Positions 13,098 through 20,511 are shown, counted from the first letter of the stretch. The stretch: 28,709 nucleotides of DNA from a virus (IMGVR_UViG_3300042484_002769:1-28709), one strand, 5' to 3'. The notes: generated by a model from the letters alone, not told the origin. Made by a program: numbers and translations.

Positions 13098-13607
13098 TTA
13101 ACCTTCGATCAGTTCGTTATAATCATCCGTGCCAAGGATGTTATCAGCGGAAACCGTGAAGCATTCAAGAGGCTTTTCCTCAGGATTAAGAAGCTTATTA
13201 GCTTCCGATGGAGTAAGATAACTTGCAAAGGTGGTCTTATCAACTTCGCCACCATTAACAAAATACTTCACCTTCGGGATATTACCAACTGATGGATAAA
13301 GACGAATATACTCTTTGTCTTTATGAGAGATGACATAAGGGAATTGCTTCCATTCACCCCATGGAAGAGATTGCACTTCGCCGCGTTCTCCGTTAGCAAT
13401 ACCCTCTTTAACACTAGAGAGATTGGCAAAGTCAATACCAGCACGAACAACGGCATTAGTAACCTTTTCGAGAACGATACCAACTTTCTTATGAGCGGCG
13501 GCAGGAGTAGGATTCGACTTCCAAAAAACCTTAACAAAGTTACCTTTGCAATTAAGAATCTTTTCGGTGATTTGAAGAGCGGTCAGGGATGGAGTGTTTG
13601 TTTGCAT
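13098..13607 (-). CDS. Conserved phage protein of 169 aa, unknown function
   Basis: Motifs FVKVFWKSNPTPAAAHKKVG, VVRAGIDFANLSSVKEGIAN, GEVQSLPWGEWKQFPYVISH and YIRLYP are strongly patterned and match a protein I recall from other phages and plasmids without a known role. The start at 13607 lies 10 nt after TACCAT of its middle promoter, a little longer than the usual 6. The protein is soluble, with no metal or nucleotide motif seen. Confidence 0.75.
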   Translation of the reverse strand: MQTNTPSLTALQITEKILNCKGNFVKVFWKSNPTPAAAHKKVGIVLEKVTNAVVRAGIDFANLSSVKEGIANGERGEVQSLPWGEWKQFPYVISHKDKEYIRLYPSVGNIPKVKYFVNGGEVDKTTFASYLTPSEANKLLNPEEKPLECFTVSADNILGTDDYNELIEG

Positions 13608-13617
13608 TACGATGATG

Positions 13618-13638
13618 ATGGTAGTCTAACGTTTTATT
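13618..13638 (-). promoter_or_regulatory. Middle promoter (box + TACCAT)
   Basis: AATAAAACGTTAG, AC, TACCAT; the ATG at 13607 is 10 nt after the hexamer (exceptional spacing). Confidence 0.65.
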
Positions 13639-13650
13639 GGGAAACTTCAA

Positions 13651-13683
13651 GGGCAGTTTAATGAGAATACCCAGCTCGATTTT
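13651..13683 (-). repeat. 3' repeat element, copy 4
   Basis: AAATCGAGCTGGGTATTCTC then ATTAAACTGCCC on the minus strand, 7 nt after the 66-aa gene's stop. It carries a one-base insertion and change compared with copies 1-3. Confidence 0.6.
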
Positions 13684-13689
13684 TATTCT

Positions 13690-13890
13690 TTAAATTCTTG
13701 GTGAAATATAACCTCTGGCGATATTAAGAAAACAATCGTCTCTCATAGTAAGCTCGATATACTCTTTAGCTTTCTGTAGAGCTTCAACGAACTCTTTAAG
13801 AATATCTTTAGGCGTGATACGCATAAGAGAATAGATATCTTCGTAATCAATACACTCTGCGAGTTTCTTTTTGAATGCTTGCGTTGTCAT
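13690..13890 (-). CDS. 66-aa helical protein, unknown function
   Basis: The frame from 13890 reads MTTQAFKKKLAECIDYEDIY and is charged and helical. The start at 13890 is 7 nt after TAGGAT; upstream in-frame ATGs lie within or right at the -10 and would not be transcribed. No family recognised. Confidence 0.65.
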   Translation of the reverse strand: MTTQAFKKKLAECIDYEDIYSLMRITPKDILKEFVEALQKAKEYIELTMRDDCFLNIARGYISPRI

Positions 13891-13897
13891 CGACATC

Positions 13898-13918
13898 ATC
13901 CTACCCTAACGTTTTATT
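13898..13918 (-). promoter_or_regulatory. Middle promoter (box + TAGGAT)
   Basis: AATAAAACGTTAG, GG, TAGGAT; the ATG at 13890 is 7 nt after the hexamer. Confidence 0.7.
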
Positions 13919-14224
13919 ATTCTTCTACCCTCGGATTCCATTCATAGAGGGTTTATTATTGGATTTTGTATTATGTTTTTTTGTATAATCCGTTGTCTAT
14001 TAATAACTTTGTATTCAGAATATAACTAGCTGGTTATATAACTGATTGGTTATATTTACAACTGGTTACAGCTTAATACTATGTGTGTTTCATATGATTT
14101 TAATGTGTATTAGTGTGCTTTTGAGTGTATTATTGTGTATTTTTCGCGTGTTTATCCCGCCTTTTTTACATGATACCTGCGTTCTGCGTGTGTGTATGAG
14201 GGTGTTTGTGTGTATATATGCGCG
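13919..14224. other. Gene-free AT- and GT-rich region with a 16-bp repeat
   Basis: No convincing gene is seen on either strand. It holds an ACCCTC/GAGGGT hairpin (13927-13952), TGGTTA repeated exactly every 16 bp (14031, 14047, 14063), and then about 150 bp in which GTGT/TGTAT words recur on the plus strand (ACACA/ATACAC on the minus strand). Confidence 0.5.
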
Positions 14225-14413
14225 TTACTGGGTGGGAGCTGGTGTGGTCAGACTTGCAATGTAATCCTGTAATTCGTTTTTGCATCGCTGAATCTCCTTT
14301 TTAATATCTTCAATGCGCTCTGTGTTGTCTGGATCATTCAGGATCAAATATCTTAGATTGCTTTCTGCGTGGGAGATCTTGAACTCCAGCTTCTGTTTAT
14401 ATGCGTTGTTCAT
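14225..14413 (-). CDS. 62-aa coiled-coil protein, unknown function
   Basis: The frame from 14413 reads MNNAYKQKLEFKISHAESNL and continues with charged heptads (ERIEDIKKEIQRCKNELQDY), a likely coiled coil. A longer frame to 14524 exists but starts at TTG with an unlikely N-terminus. TATATATAAAGG directly precedes 14413 and could be a promoter or weak ribosome site. Confidence 0.55.
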   Translation of the reverse strand: MNNAYKQKLEFKISHAESNLRYLILNDPDNTERIEDIKKEIQRCKNELQDYIASLTTPAPTQ

Positions 14414-14574
14414 ACCTTTATATATATGGAGGGTTGTAGTGCGACAGATGTTGTTATAGCCATTATACGATTTGTGATGAATGATCGAATCTATTGGATT
14501 TACTTTTTTGTCATGGAGAGACAAAAATAATAATTTAACTTTTCTGGGTTATAGCTTTACTATACGAAATGGTG

Positions 14575-15189
14575 TTATGCTGTCACCAGCTTTGGATTCC
14601 TTGTGTTTGATGGAGACGGGATTGGTGTGGGTTTGTCCTTCTTTCTTTTGTCTTTGCCATCAATGATTTCTTTCACTCTGGTTGCGAGAGTCATCATGTT
14701 GCCGTCTCTTATCAGGAACTGTTGGTAGTTCTCTCCATCATACGGCAACTCTAATGATCCAAGACTACGCTCGTCTTCTTCCACACTCTTGACACTTCCC
14801 GTTGCAGTGAACACAGAATCCGTATTGATAGGTTTCTTTTCAAGGTAGCTGTTCTTCAGGTCTATACCCTTTGCATTTTTGTTGAAGTCTTCAAAGGTAG
14901 GCATTCGATCCCACTCAATGATTTTCGCATCAACAATGTAAGTCTTGGCTTTGTATGTTAATGGGAAGTAAACAGAGATCGCGTTGTTTGCGTCTTGTGG
15001 GCATCTGTAATCGTAATCGATATTATAGCCTCGCAAGCCCATTGTTTTAGACAGAGGATTGTGCAGGGAATCCTTGTTGATATCCTCTGAATCGAGGTCA
15101 AACACGATTCTAAAGGCTCCCAAGATATTCTTTTTAAACGCTTCCAACGATTGAATGGACTCTAAAAACACTGCGAATGATTGATGCAT
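14575..15189 (-). CDS. Putative capsid-packaged protein, unknown function
   Basis: This 204-residue protein starts MHQSFAVFLESIQSLEAFKK, a variant of the shared leader with a probable F-L-E cleavage site at 8-10. It has a TAAATA late box 8 nt upstream. The middle is beta-rich (GYNIDYDYRC, AISVYFPLTYKAKTYIVDAK) and the C-terminus is basic and Pro-rich (KRKKDKPTPIPSPS). It is separated from the main packaged cluster by about 7 kb. No family recognised. Confidence 0.65.
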   Translation of the reverse strand: MHQSFAVFLESIQSLEAFKKNILGAFRIVFDLDSEDINKDSLHNPLSKTMGLRGYNIDYDYRCPQDANNAISVYFPLTYKAKTYIVDAKIIEWDRMPTFEDFNKNAKGIDLKNSYLEKKPINTDSVFTATGSVKSVEEDERSLGSLELPYDGENYQQFLIRDGNMMTLATRVKEIIDGKDKRKKDKPTPIPSPSNTRNPKLVTA

Positions 15190-15197
15190 GATGCGTA

Positions 15198-15203
15198 TAT
15201 TTA
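15198..15203 (-). promoter_or_regulatory. Late promoter (TAAATA)
   Basis: GATAAATA on the minus strand lies 8 nt before the ATG at 15189, within a region otherwise of middle units. Confidence 0.55.
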
Positions 15204-15244
15204 TCGAGCGGTTTGAACTTTATAACCCCACAACACTTACATTT

Positions 15245-15658
15245 TTACACCTTGATATTTACAGGGCGGATCTCAAACTCGCCATTTTTAAACAAGGCTC
15301 CCACATCTTTACCATGGTAGTTGTCGGGGGAGTTGTGATCGTCCCCGCAATAAACACTCACATCAGTTGCTTCATAGCGAATGAGGGAGCCGTGTTTATT
15401 GTGGGCATTGTTCCAAATCTGGATGATTTTGGCTGCTGATTTTGGCATCTTAGAGGTGTCCCACACAACAAAGATTTGTTCCCCCATTTTTGTATAAACA
15501 TCCTCTGTGAGATCGCTTGAGTCGGTCCATCCCCACACATCACAATAAATACAGGAGCGTCTGAAGTCAACATAAAACTCTCGCTCAATTTCCGACTCAT
15601 AGATCTCTTCTGATTTTTTTTCCATATCTTTCAAAAATTCTTCGATTTCATCATCCAT
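15245..15658 (-). CDS. Acidic 137-aa protein, unknown function
   Basis: It starts MDDEIEEFLKDMEKKSEEIY (acidic helix), then CIYCDVWGWTDSSDL and MGEQIFVVWDTSKMPKSAAK. It follows the 150-aa gene by 12 nt and probably shares its transcript from 16131. No recognised family; the CxxC pair alone is not diagnostic. Confidence 0.7.
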   Translation of the reverse strand: MDDEIEEFLKDMEKKSEEIYESEIEREFYVDFRRSCIYCDVWGWTDSSDLTEDVYTKMGEQIFVVWDTSKMPKSAAKIIQIWNNAHNKHGSLIRYEATDVSVYCGDDHNSPDNYHGKDVGALFKNGEFEIRPVNIKV

Positions 15659-15670
15659 AAATTATTGTGT

Positions 15671-16123
15671 TTATCGAATCTTGAAGCTTTGCTTGACCTT
15701 GCTTGGATGCACAAAGGTATTCATCACAAGCTCAGAGATTTGCTTATGACTAAGACCCTTCTCCACAATCTTTTTGTCTTTAATAGAAGCGGAGCCAGCA
15801 TAATCTGTTCCATCATTCAGTACTGATGCGGCATTGTGTTTAATCTCTCCATTAACCACAACAGTTAGGGATGGATTATCAGAATCCCAGCCAAAGAACT
15901 CAACTACATCATCGGCTGGCAAACTATCATAATCTTCGAAGTCAACCTCCACTCCACAAGAAATAGCAACATCTTGTGCAACTGCTAGGCAACAACGACC
16001 CCCTTTGTCACCATACATTTCTCCACGGGCTTTGCGCTTATTCTTCAGGAGAGCTTCAGCCCAAAGACGGTTGCGATGTTTAACTTGGGCAGGAGTTGGA
16101 TTGAGTAGATCTTTCTTTTTCAT
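15671..16123 (-). CDS. Conserved phage protein (LxPAQVKHRNxWxxAL...CCLAVA family)
   Basis: This 150-residue protein has NPTPAQVKHRNRLWAEALLK, then GGRCCLAVAQDVAISCGVEV, LPADDVVEFFGWDSDNP and ASVLNDGTDYAGSASIKD. This matches a widespread phage and prophage family that usually reads W..AL.SGKY.Q....YCCLGV.C; its function is unknown. The start is 7 nt after TATACT of the middle promoter. Confidence 0.8.
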   Translation of the reverse strand: MKKKDLLNPTPAQVKHRNRLWAEALLKNKRKARGEMYGDKGGRCCLAVAQDVAISCGVEVDFEDYDSLPADDVVEFFGWDSDNPSLTVVVNGEIKHNAASVLNDGTDYAGSASIKDKKIVEKGLSHKQISELVMNTFVHPSKVKQSFKIR

Positions 16124-16130
16124 ATTGATT

Positions 16131-16151
16131 AGTATAGTCTAACGTTTTATT
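16131..16151 (-). promoter_or_regulatory. Middle promoter (box + TATACT)
   Basis: AATAAAACGTTAG, AC, TATACT; the ATG at 16123 is 7 nt after the hexamer. Confidence 0.75.
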
Positions 16152-16168
16152 GATTTTATCGGTGTTCT

Positions 16169-16354
16169 TTACTTTGTATCCTTGAGCGTGTTTTTGATAG
16201 TACCTTCCCGATCCATTTCAAGCAAGCCAAGATCCAGCGCGGCATCAAGAATCCGTTCCCTTGATTTATAAGAGGACTCAACATAGTAATCCTCTAGAAT
16301 GTTGAGAACCGCAATTGTAAATGAATTGGAGTTTTTATGAATAGAAGGTTGCAT
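16169..16354 (-). CDS. 61-aa protein, unknown function
   Basis: It reads MQPSIHKNSNSFTIAVLNIL and continues with charged helical segments (RERILDAALDLGLLEMDREG). It lies 7 nt downstream of the 79-aa gene and is probably its second cistron. No family recognised. Confidence 0.6.
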   Translation of the reverse strand: MQPSIHKNSNSFTIAVLNILEDYYVESSYKSRERILDAALDLGLLEMDREGTIKNTLKDTK

Positions 16355-16361
16355 AATTATC

Positions 16362-16601
16362 TTACGGTGTGTCGGTTGAATGAATCAAGATGCCGTTTCG
16401 CAGGGCGAGTGGGTCGCGCTCTTTGTCGGTGTCCACGATCCCAAGACCACGGCAAAGCATCCACGGGAAGGGGTCGATTTCGGATCGGTAGAGCGTCCCA
16501 GCGTAGCTTCCATCCTGCTTTGTGAGGCGGTAGAAGCGACCATCTCCGACAGCCAGCAATGCGTGCTTGGCGATCACCTCTGCGATTTCTTGGCGGGTCA
16601 T
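16362..16601 (-). CDS. 79-aa protein, unknown function
   Basis: It reads MTRQEIAEVIAKHALLAVGD and then GRFYRLTKQDGSYAGTLYRS. Its start is exactly 6 nt after TACACT of the middle promoter. The sequence is more GC-rich than its neighbours. No recognised family. Confidence 0.7.
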   Translation of the reverse strand: MTRQEIAEVIAKHALLAVGDGRFYRLTKQDGSYAGTLYRSEIDPFPWMLCRGLGIVDTDKERDPLALRNGILIHSTDTP

Positions 16602-16607
16602 GTGCTT

Positions 16608-16628
16608 AGTGTAGTTTAACGTTTTATT
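16608..16628 (-). promoter_or_regulatory. Middle promoter (box + TACACT)
   Basis: AATAAAACGTTAA (G to A at the last box base), AC, TACACT; the ATG at 16601 is exactly 6 nt after the hexamer. Confidence 0.75.
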
Positions 16629-16675
16629 ACTAGAATGATCTGCCAGAATATTTCATCCAGAGACTTAGATCAAGA

Positions 16676-17557
16676 TTAATCGAGAGCTTTGAAAATATGA
16701 GCAATTACATTCACAGTCCATCCATTACCAAGACACTTCTTAGCCTTTGGAGAACTGATAACAGAGGTATAACCATCTGGAACAGTTTGCAATCGCTCGC
16801 ATTCAGTTCTGGTTAGATTTCTGTATCTGTTATTGAATCTCACCCACATGTTTCCATTGTTAGGATTTGTCCTGAGCGTGTTGGATTTGAGTCCTTTAAT
16901 TTCTGACTTGTTATATGGATCACAAAAATCAGGAAGATCATCGGGAGCATACTTTTCCCATCCTTCTGGAAGATCAAACTTTACATTCAGAGAACTTGCA
17001 TCATATCCATCACCCGGTGGCAACTCCAAGATATCCGATAGAACAATGTTATTATCCTCTGGTTGTGTGATGTTGGGAATGTTTGTCCAATAGTATCTGA
17101 CGCGGTTTTGTGCAGAAACAGAGGATGAGTTAATCATGATTGGCTCAACTCCAAGATACTTGGAAATGACATCCAGATATTCTTTCTTCATGCGGACATT
17201 TTCCAGCAAGAATTTAACATCAGGATTCACCAACCTAACTTCATTAAGAATCCTGACATACTCAAAGAATAACTTACTACGGGGATCTTCAAAGTTAAGT
17301 TGTTTACCTGCAAAGCTGAATCCCTGACAAGGGGAGCCTCCAATTAGAAGATGGATCTCAGGTAGATCTTCAGCTTTTACATCAGTAACATCTCCCAACT
17401 GAACTGTATTAGGATAGTTGTGCTGTGTAATCATGATGGCATGCCTGTCAACTTCACTTGCGAAGTAAGTATCCACACTGATACCTGCTCGTTCAAGAGC
17501 AATCTGCCCGCAACCGATTCCATCAAACAGACTTAATACATTGATTCTCTTAGACAT
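16676..17557 (-). CDS. C5-cytosine DNA methyltransferase
   Basis: This 293-residue protein has the conserved C5-methyltransferase motifs in order: I (LSLFDGIGCGQIAL, 8-21), IV with catalytic C77 (GGSPCQGFSFAG), VI (LLENV, 117-121), VIII (QNRVRYYW, 150-157), IX (RNLTRTECERLQTVPDGY) and X (CLGNGWTVNVIAHIF). It transfers a methyl group from S-adenosylmethionine to cytosine. No restriction enzyme is adjacent, so protection of phage DNA from host restriction is the likely role. The target-recognition segment between VIII and IX is short. Second cistron behind the 70-aa gene. Confidence 0.93.
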   Translation of the reverse strand: MSKRINVLSLFDGIGCGQIALERAGISVDTYFASEVDRHAIMITQHNYPNTVQLGDVTDVKAEDLPEIHLLIGGSPCQGFSFAGKQLNFEDPRSKLFFEYVRILNEVRLVNPDVKFLLENVRMKKEYLDVISKYLGVEPIMINSSSVSAQNRVRYYWTNIPNITQPEDNNIVLSDILELPPGDGYDASSLNVKFDLPEGWEKYAPDDLPDFCDPYNKSEIKGLKSNTLRTNPNNGNMWVRFNNRYRNLTRTECERLQTVPDGYTSVISSPKAKKCLGNGWTVNVIAHIFKALD

Positions 17558-17566
17558 ACTTTCTAA

Positions 17567-17779
17567 TTAGTCTTGATTGTAAAACCTTTTAGCGTTGCTC
17601 CGCTTCCTGAATGCTTGGTATCCCCCACCGACCCGCACAAAGAACTTATATCCCTGATAGCTTTTAGGATTATCAAGTTCTGTGATTCCATTATAGGTGG
17701 ACTTGTCAATGTCTTGGAGTTGCCAATCGTTGATAAAGTGTCCAGCGTCTGTTGGATCGGTGGGGTAGTCTCGCATCAT
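17567..17779 (-). CDS. 70-aa protein, unknown function
   Basis: It reads MMRDYPTDPTDAGHFINDWQ and ends GGGYQAFRKRSNAKRFYNQD. The start at 17779 is exactly 6 nt after TAGAAT. It lies 9 nt before the methyltransferase gene. The C-terminal FxVRxGGGYxAFRxR pattern is basic, possibly nucleic-acid binding. Family not recognised. Confidence 0.7.
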   Translation of the reverse strand: MMRDYPTDPTDAGHFINDWQLQDIDKSTYNGITELDNPKSYQGYKFFVRVGGGYQAFRKRSNAKRFYNQD

Positions 17780-17785
17780 GCCATC

Positions 17786-17806
17786 ATTCTACTCTAACGT
17801 TTTATT
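17786..17806 (-). promoter_or_regulatory. Middle promoter (box + TAGAAT)
   Basis: AATAAAACGTTAG, AG, TAGAAT; the ATG at 17779 is exactly 6 nt after the hexamer. The upstream gene's TAA stop lies inside the box. Confidence 0.75.
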
Positions 17807-18092
17807 CTTGCCCTTCTTCGAAGCTTTGGATATGTCGAATGTCTTCAGAGATGTCATCGAAGATCTCATGGTAATCGTAGATCACCAGCGCATGTTCTTC
17901 ATCAATGGAGATCTTGATTGTGTATAGTTGATCCTCGATATCAAACGAGATATCCACACTTTCATTACTAAGAATCTTCTCAAGAAGAGTCTCAATAGTT
18001 CCTGTAAACTCTTCATTATCAACGAGTTTGATTTTAAGATCATACTCATCAACCTTTGTTAGAAAGAGGGCGGCTGCTTCTTTTGTGTTCAT
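17802..18092 (-). CDS. Acidic 96-aa protein, unknown function
   Basis: It reads MNTKEAAALFLTKVDEYDLK and is rich in Asp/Glu and Ile with alternating beta strands (VDISFDIEDQLYTIKISIDE). Its TAA stop is provided by the AATAAAA of the next promoter box. It follows a 28-aa peptide gene by 3 nt. Family not recognised. Confidence 0.65.
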   Translation of the reverse strand: MNTKEAAALFLTKVDEYDLKIKLVDNEEFTGTIETLLEKILSNESVDISFDIEDQLYTIKISIDEEHALVIYDYHEIFDDISEDIRHIQSFEEGQE

Positions 18093-18095
18093 ATG

Positions 18096-18182
18096 TTAAA
18101 TTGTGTCAATCACGAATACGATGATTGCAATGATTGCAATTACAGCGCATACAATGGTGTGTGCTTTCAGTTGTGTTCCCAT
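18096..18182 (-). CDS. 28-aa membrane peptide
   Basis: It reads MGTQLKAHTIVCAVIAIIAI then IVFVIDTI: one hydrophobic helix. Tight spacing to both neighbours (12 nt upstream, 3 nt downstream) supports it as a real cistron. Function unknown. Confidence 0.5.
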   Translation of the reverse strand: MGTQLKAHTIVCAVIAIIAIIVFVIDTI

Positions 18183-18194
18183 GTTGTTTGTTGT

Positions 18195-18335
18195 TTATAG
18201 TTCGGAGATCGCTTTCAGTCCCCACAGCATCATAGCACCTCCAAGGAAAGATTCAACCCTTTCTTTGTGATACATAGAGTAAACCCAGCCGATCACATAC
18301 AGTACGAAAGTGGTGTAAATGTATGCGTCTTTCAT
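18195..18335 (-). CDS. 46-aa membrane protein
   Basis: It reads MKDAYIYTTFVLYVIGWVYS, then MYHKERVESFLGGAMMLWGL. Two hydrophobic segments flank a charged turn. Its ATG overlaps the TGA of the Api92-like gene (ATGA), so translation is coupled. Confidence 0.55.
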   Translation of the reverse strand: MKDAYIYTTFVLYVIGWVYSMYHKERVESFLGGAMMLWGLKAISEL

Positions 18336-18826
18336 GGTTCGTCTTCCTCTTCGTCTTCATCAAGGCCGAAGATTTCAACTTCTTCTTCCTCTTCACTTGC
18401 TTCATAATTAAAGACATCACTTGCAAATAGAAGAAGATCTGAGCCTTCATGTTCTTCATCGAGTTCAACATCGCCGTTTTTCATAGCGACTTCACCACCA
18501 AACATCATACCTCCTTCAAAGTAATCAAGCTTGAAAGACATGGTGGGAAACTTCTCACTGAGCTTCAGAATAACAGCAGCAGGAGGACTCCATGCAGTAT
18601 TGAAGAATTCAGTATCGTCTTCAGCGAAGTTGACATTATCATCTTCGTTCAAGTCCGACTTGGTTCCCCAGTTATCAACACACCAATCCCGCCACTTGTC
18701 ACCGTCTTCAGGACTCTTAAATGGGCATTCGATGATCTTATCAAATGAAAGCCCGTCTGCAACAAACTCCTTAAACTCTGGAGTAGGATCAGTGATCGTC
18801 AGTTTATTTTGGCAGTAATTCGGCAT
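18332..18826 (-). CDS. Api92-like ferredoxin-fold domain protein
   Basis: This 164-residue protein starts MPNYCQNKLTITDPTPEFKE and contains DNWGTKSDLNED, FFNTAWSPPAAVILKLSEKF and KLDYFEGGMMFGGEV. The order N-x-L-x-I, WGTK and TAWSPP matches the ferredoxin-like domain of Api92-like proteins, common in phages and prophages, role unknown. The C-terminus is highly acidic (EEEEEVEIFGLDEDEEEDEP). Confidence 0.8.
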   Translation of the reverse strand: MPNYCQNKLTITDPTPEFKEFVADGLSFDKIIECPFKSPEDGDKWRDWCVDNWGTKSDLNEDDNVNFAEDDTEFFNTAWSPPAAVILKLSEKFPTMSFKLDYFEGGMMFGGEVAMKNGDVELDEEHEGSDLLLFASDVFNYEASEEEEEVEIFGLDEDEEEDEP

Positions 18827-18843
18827 AGTATTATTTGTTTGTG

Positions 18844-19074
18844 TTATCGGTTGTTGTAGTATACTTCAAGAGGATGATTTTTAGAAGATGCAAACGATGG
18901 ACGCTTGCGATGCCATCCCCTGATTTGCTCTCCTTGATAGTTATAGAAGTGACCAAGGTTTCCATCACTGCTTTCGTGGATGGTGTTCATCATACGACAA
19001 GCATCATTGATGCGCTTGTTGTATTGATCCTTGAACTTCCAACGGTAATATGCTTTCCAGAACAGCGTCTTCAT
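18844..19074 (-). CDS. 76-aa basic protein, unknown function
   Basis: From 19074 it reads MKTLFWKAYYRWKFKDQYNK and is rich in aromatic and basic residues. The start at 19074 lies exactly 6 nt after TACACT; the frame continues upstream into the box only because AAAACGTTAGAC encodes KTLD. First gene of a five-gene unit (to 17802). Confidence 0.7.
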   Translation of the reverse strand: MKTLFWKAYYRWKFKDQYNKRINDACRMMNTIHESSDGNLGHFYNYQGEQIRGWHRKRPSFASSKNHPLEVYYNNR

Positions 19075-19080
19075 GTGTGT

Positions 19081-19101
19081 AGTGTAGTCTAACGTTTTAT
19101 C
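19081..19101 (-). promoter_or_regulatory. Middle promoter (box + TACACT)
   Basis: Box variant GATAAAACGTTAG, AC, TACACT; the ATG at 19074 is exactly 6 nt after the hexamer. Confidence 0.75.
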
Positions 19102-19103
19102 CT

Positions 19104-19454
19104 TCAATCGAAGTCAACTCCATAGATGATATAGAAGTCTCCGACTTTGGTTTCCAGCAACCCACCCCTGAAATTATTTTCAACATCAGTTCCATAAAGA
19201 AAGTCGAAGTTCTCGCGGTTCTCTGAAATTCCGATGATAATTCTCGACTCGTAATTATATGTGCTGTGACACTTGTCAACTGCTTGTTTGCAGATTTCAA
19301 AGTTGGGATGTGCAAGTGCATCCGTCTGCATAGCATTTGCGATGAAAGCGGAGCGTGTATTTTGTTCTTCCGCCATGCCGTTATATTCCAAAGGCCAAGT
19401 GCCTTCCTGATCTTTATATTTCTTTACCCACTGTGGAAACTCGATGATTAGCAT
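19104..19454 (-). CDS. 116-aa protein, unknown function
   Basis: It reads MLIIEFPQWVKKYKDQEGTW and later FDFLYGTDVENNFRGGLLET and VGDFYIIYGVDFD. A single cistron between two middle promoters; its start is 20 nt after TATACT, the only unit with a clear short leader (A-rich AACAAAAGAAAACA). Family not recognised. Confidence 0.7.
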   Translation of the reverse strand: MLIIEFPQWVKKYKDQEGTWPLEYNGMAEEQNTRSAFIANAMQTDALAHPNFEICKQAVDKCHSTYNYESRIIIGISENRENFDFLYGTDVENNFRGGLLETKVGDFYIIYGVDFD

Positions 19455-19474
19455 TGTTTTCTTTTGTTGAGATT

Positions 19475-19495
19475 AGTATAGTCTAACGTTTTATC
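19475..19495 (-). promoter_or_regulatory. Middle promoter (box + TATACT)
   Basis: GATAAAACGTTAG, AC, TATACT; the ATG at 19454 is 20 nt after the hexamer, so this transcript has a short leader. The SprT gene's TAA stop lies inside the box. Confidence 0.7.
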
Positions 19496-20030
19496 CTTGA
19501 ACTCGGATGAGAGTATTGGTGCTGACGAATCGGGTGTAGTTAATAACATTGCCGCAACTCCTACAAGTATAACGCTTCTTACCAGCTTGGATGCGATTGT
19601 GTGCAAAAGAGGAAATCTTATGAACAGTACAGCCGCAGGAATAATCAAACTGCTTGCGGGTTCTGGTAGTGGTCACGCTGGTGTCATAGGTGTGGCAGCG
19701 ATCAGCAACGAGATTATAAACCCGGCGCATGATGAACTTCCACTCTTTACCGTGTGGTTTCACAACACCATAACCATACACTGCACGCTGAACATAATGA
19801 GCAACTTCGTGCGGCACAACTTGTTTAATGAAGTTTTCTGGATTATGATCTGCGAAGTCCAGTTGGAACATAAGCTCCCGCAGACTGTAACAACTTGTTC
19901 CAGCGGTTGTGCCATTGCGCTTGAACTTGATATTACGAGGGCGTTCGAAGTTCTTACCAAAGAACTTTTCAGCGATCATGAAGCATTCTTCGACTTTTGC
20001 GAGGATCTCTTGTTGCATGTTTCGTTGCAT
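19491..20030 (-). CDS. SprT-like metalloprotease with C-terminal zinc ribbon
   Basis: This 179-residue protein has HEVAHYVQ at 74-81 (HEXXH zinc site) and a later H (PHGKEWK, 92-98), which fits the SprT order HEXXH...H. The C-terminal zinc ribbon has C132-x-C134 and CRSC (156-159). SprT/Spartan family members cut proteins crosslinked to DNA. A phage copy might clear DNA-protein crosslinks during replication, which is inference. The start is exactly 6 nt after TACACT and the stop falls inside the next promoter box. Confidence 0.88.
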   Translation of the reverse strand: MQRNMQQEILAKVEECFMIAEKFFGKNFERPRNIKFKRNGTTAGTSCYSLRELMFQLDFADHNPENFIKQVVPHEVAHYVQRAVYGYGVVKPHGKEWKFIMRRVYNLVADRCHTYDTSVTTTRTRKQFDYSCGCTVHKISSFAHNRIQAGKKRYTCRSCGNVINYTRFVSTNTLIRVQG

Positions 20031-20036
20031 GTGCCT

Positions 20037-20057
20037 AGTGTAGCCTAACGTTTTATT
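20037..20057 (-). promoter_or_regulatory. Middle promoter (box + TACACT)
   Basis: AATAAAACGTTAG, GC, TACACT; the ATG at 20030 is exactly 6 nt after the hexamer. Confidence 0.75.
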
Positions 20058-20073
20058 ACTGAATTGCGTTCGC

Positions 20074-20304
20074 TTAGTCTTCTACAATAATTTTGATAGT
20101 CTTACCTCTCAAAGATTCACACAATGCATTGGTGTCTTCGAAATTTTTCTTTGCATCCCCACCGTTACATTCAAATGAAACACTGAAGTCTTCCCAATGT
20201 GGGAAACTTTTACCATTGTCTGCACAAACATTAACTTGCAAAGATGTAAATGGACCTTCGCATGTCGCCTCAAAAATCTTACCTGTTTTTAGAATAGTTT
20301 GCAT
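20074..20304 (-). CDS. 76-aa protein, unknown function
   Basis: It reads MQTILKTGKIFEATCEGPFT then SLQVNVCADNGKSFPHWEDF. Beta-rich with three or four cysteines. Second cistron after the 60-aa gene, separated by 24 nt. No family recognised. Confidence 0.65.
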   Translation of the reverse strand: MQTILKTGKIFEATCEGPFTSLQVNVCADNGKSFPHWEDFSVSFECNGGDAKKNFEDTNALCESLRGKTIKIIVED

Positions 20305-20328
20305 TTTAGTTTTCGATTAGATCAAGTA

Positions 20329-20511
20329 TTAATGTTCTTTTGTGTTCTTGCTGAGCTTCTTCCAAGCTTTGTAATTGCGATTGTGAGCAAACATCGACTT
20401 AATCATAGAGCGTCGATTATTACGCAGTCCAGAGTTAGTAGAATGACGATGGGGAAAACATTCCAGCACAATCTTCAACCAGAACTCTTGTTGCGCATTG
20501 CTTCGTTGCAT
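20329..20511 (-). CDS. 60-aa basic protein, unknown function
   Basis: It reads MQRSNAQQEFWLKIVLECFP and is Arg/Asn/Lys-rich (GLRNNRRSMIKSMFAHNRNY), suggesting nucleic-acid binding. The start is exactly 6 nt after TAAAGT. Its first residues (MQRSNAQQE) are like those of the SprT gene (MQRNMQQE), possibly from shared promoter-start DNA. Confidence 0.65.
   Translation of the reverse strand: MQRSNAQQEFWLKIVLECFPHRHSTNSGLRNNRRSMIKSMFAHNRNYKAWKKLSKNTKEH

Noticed and set aside
19497-20048. Plus-strand frame of 183 codons opposite the SprT-like gene
   Set aside because: HEXXH and the zinc ribbon are on the minus strand, and all nearby genes run leftward.
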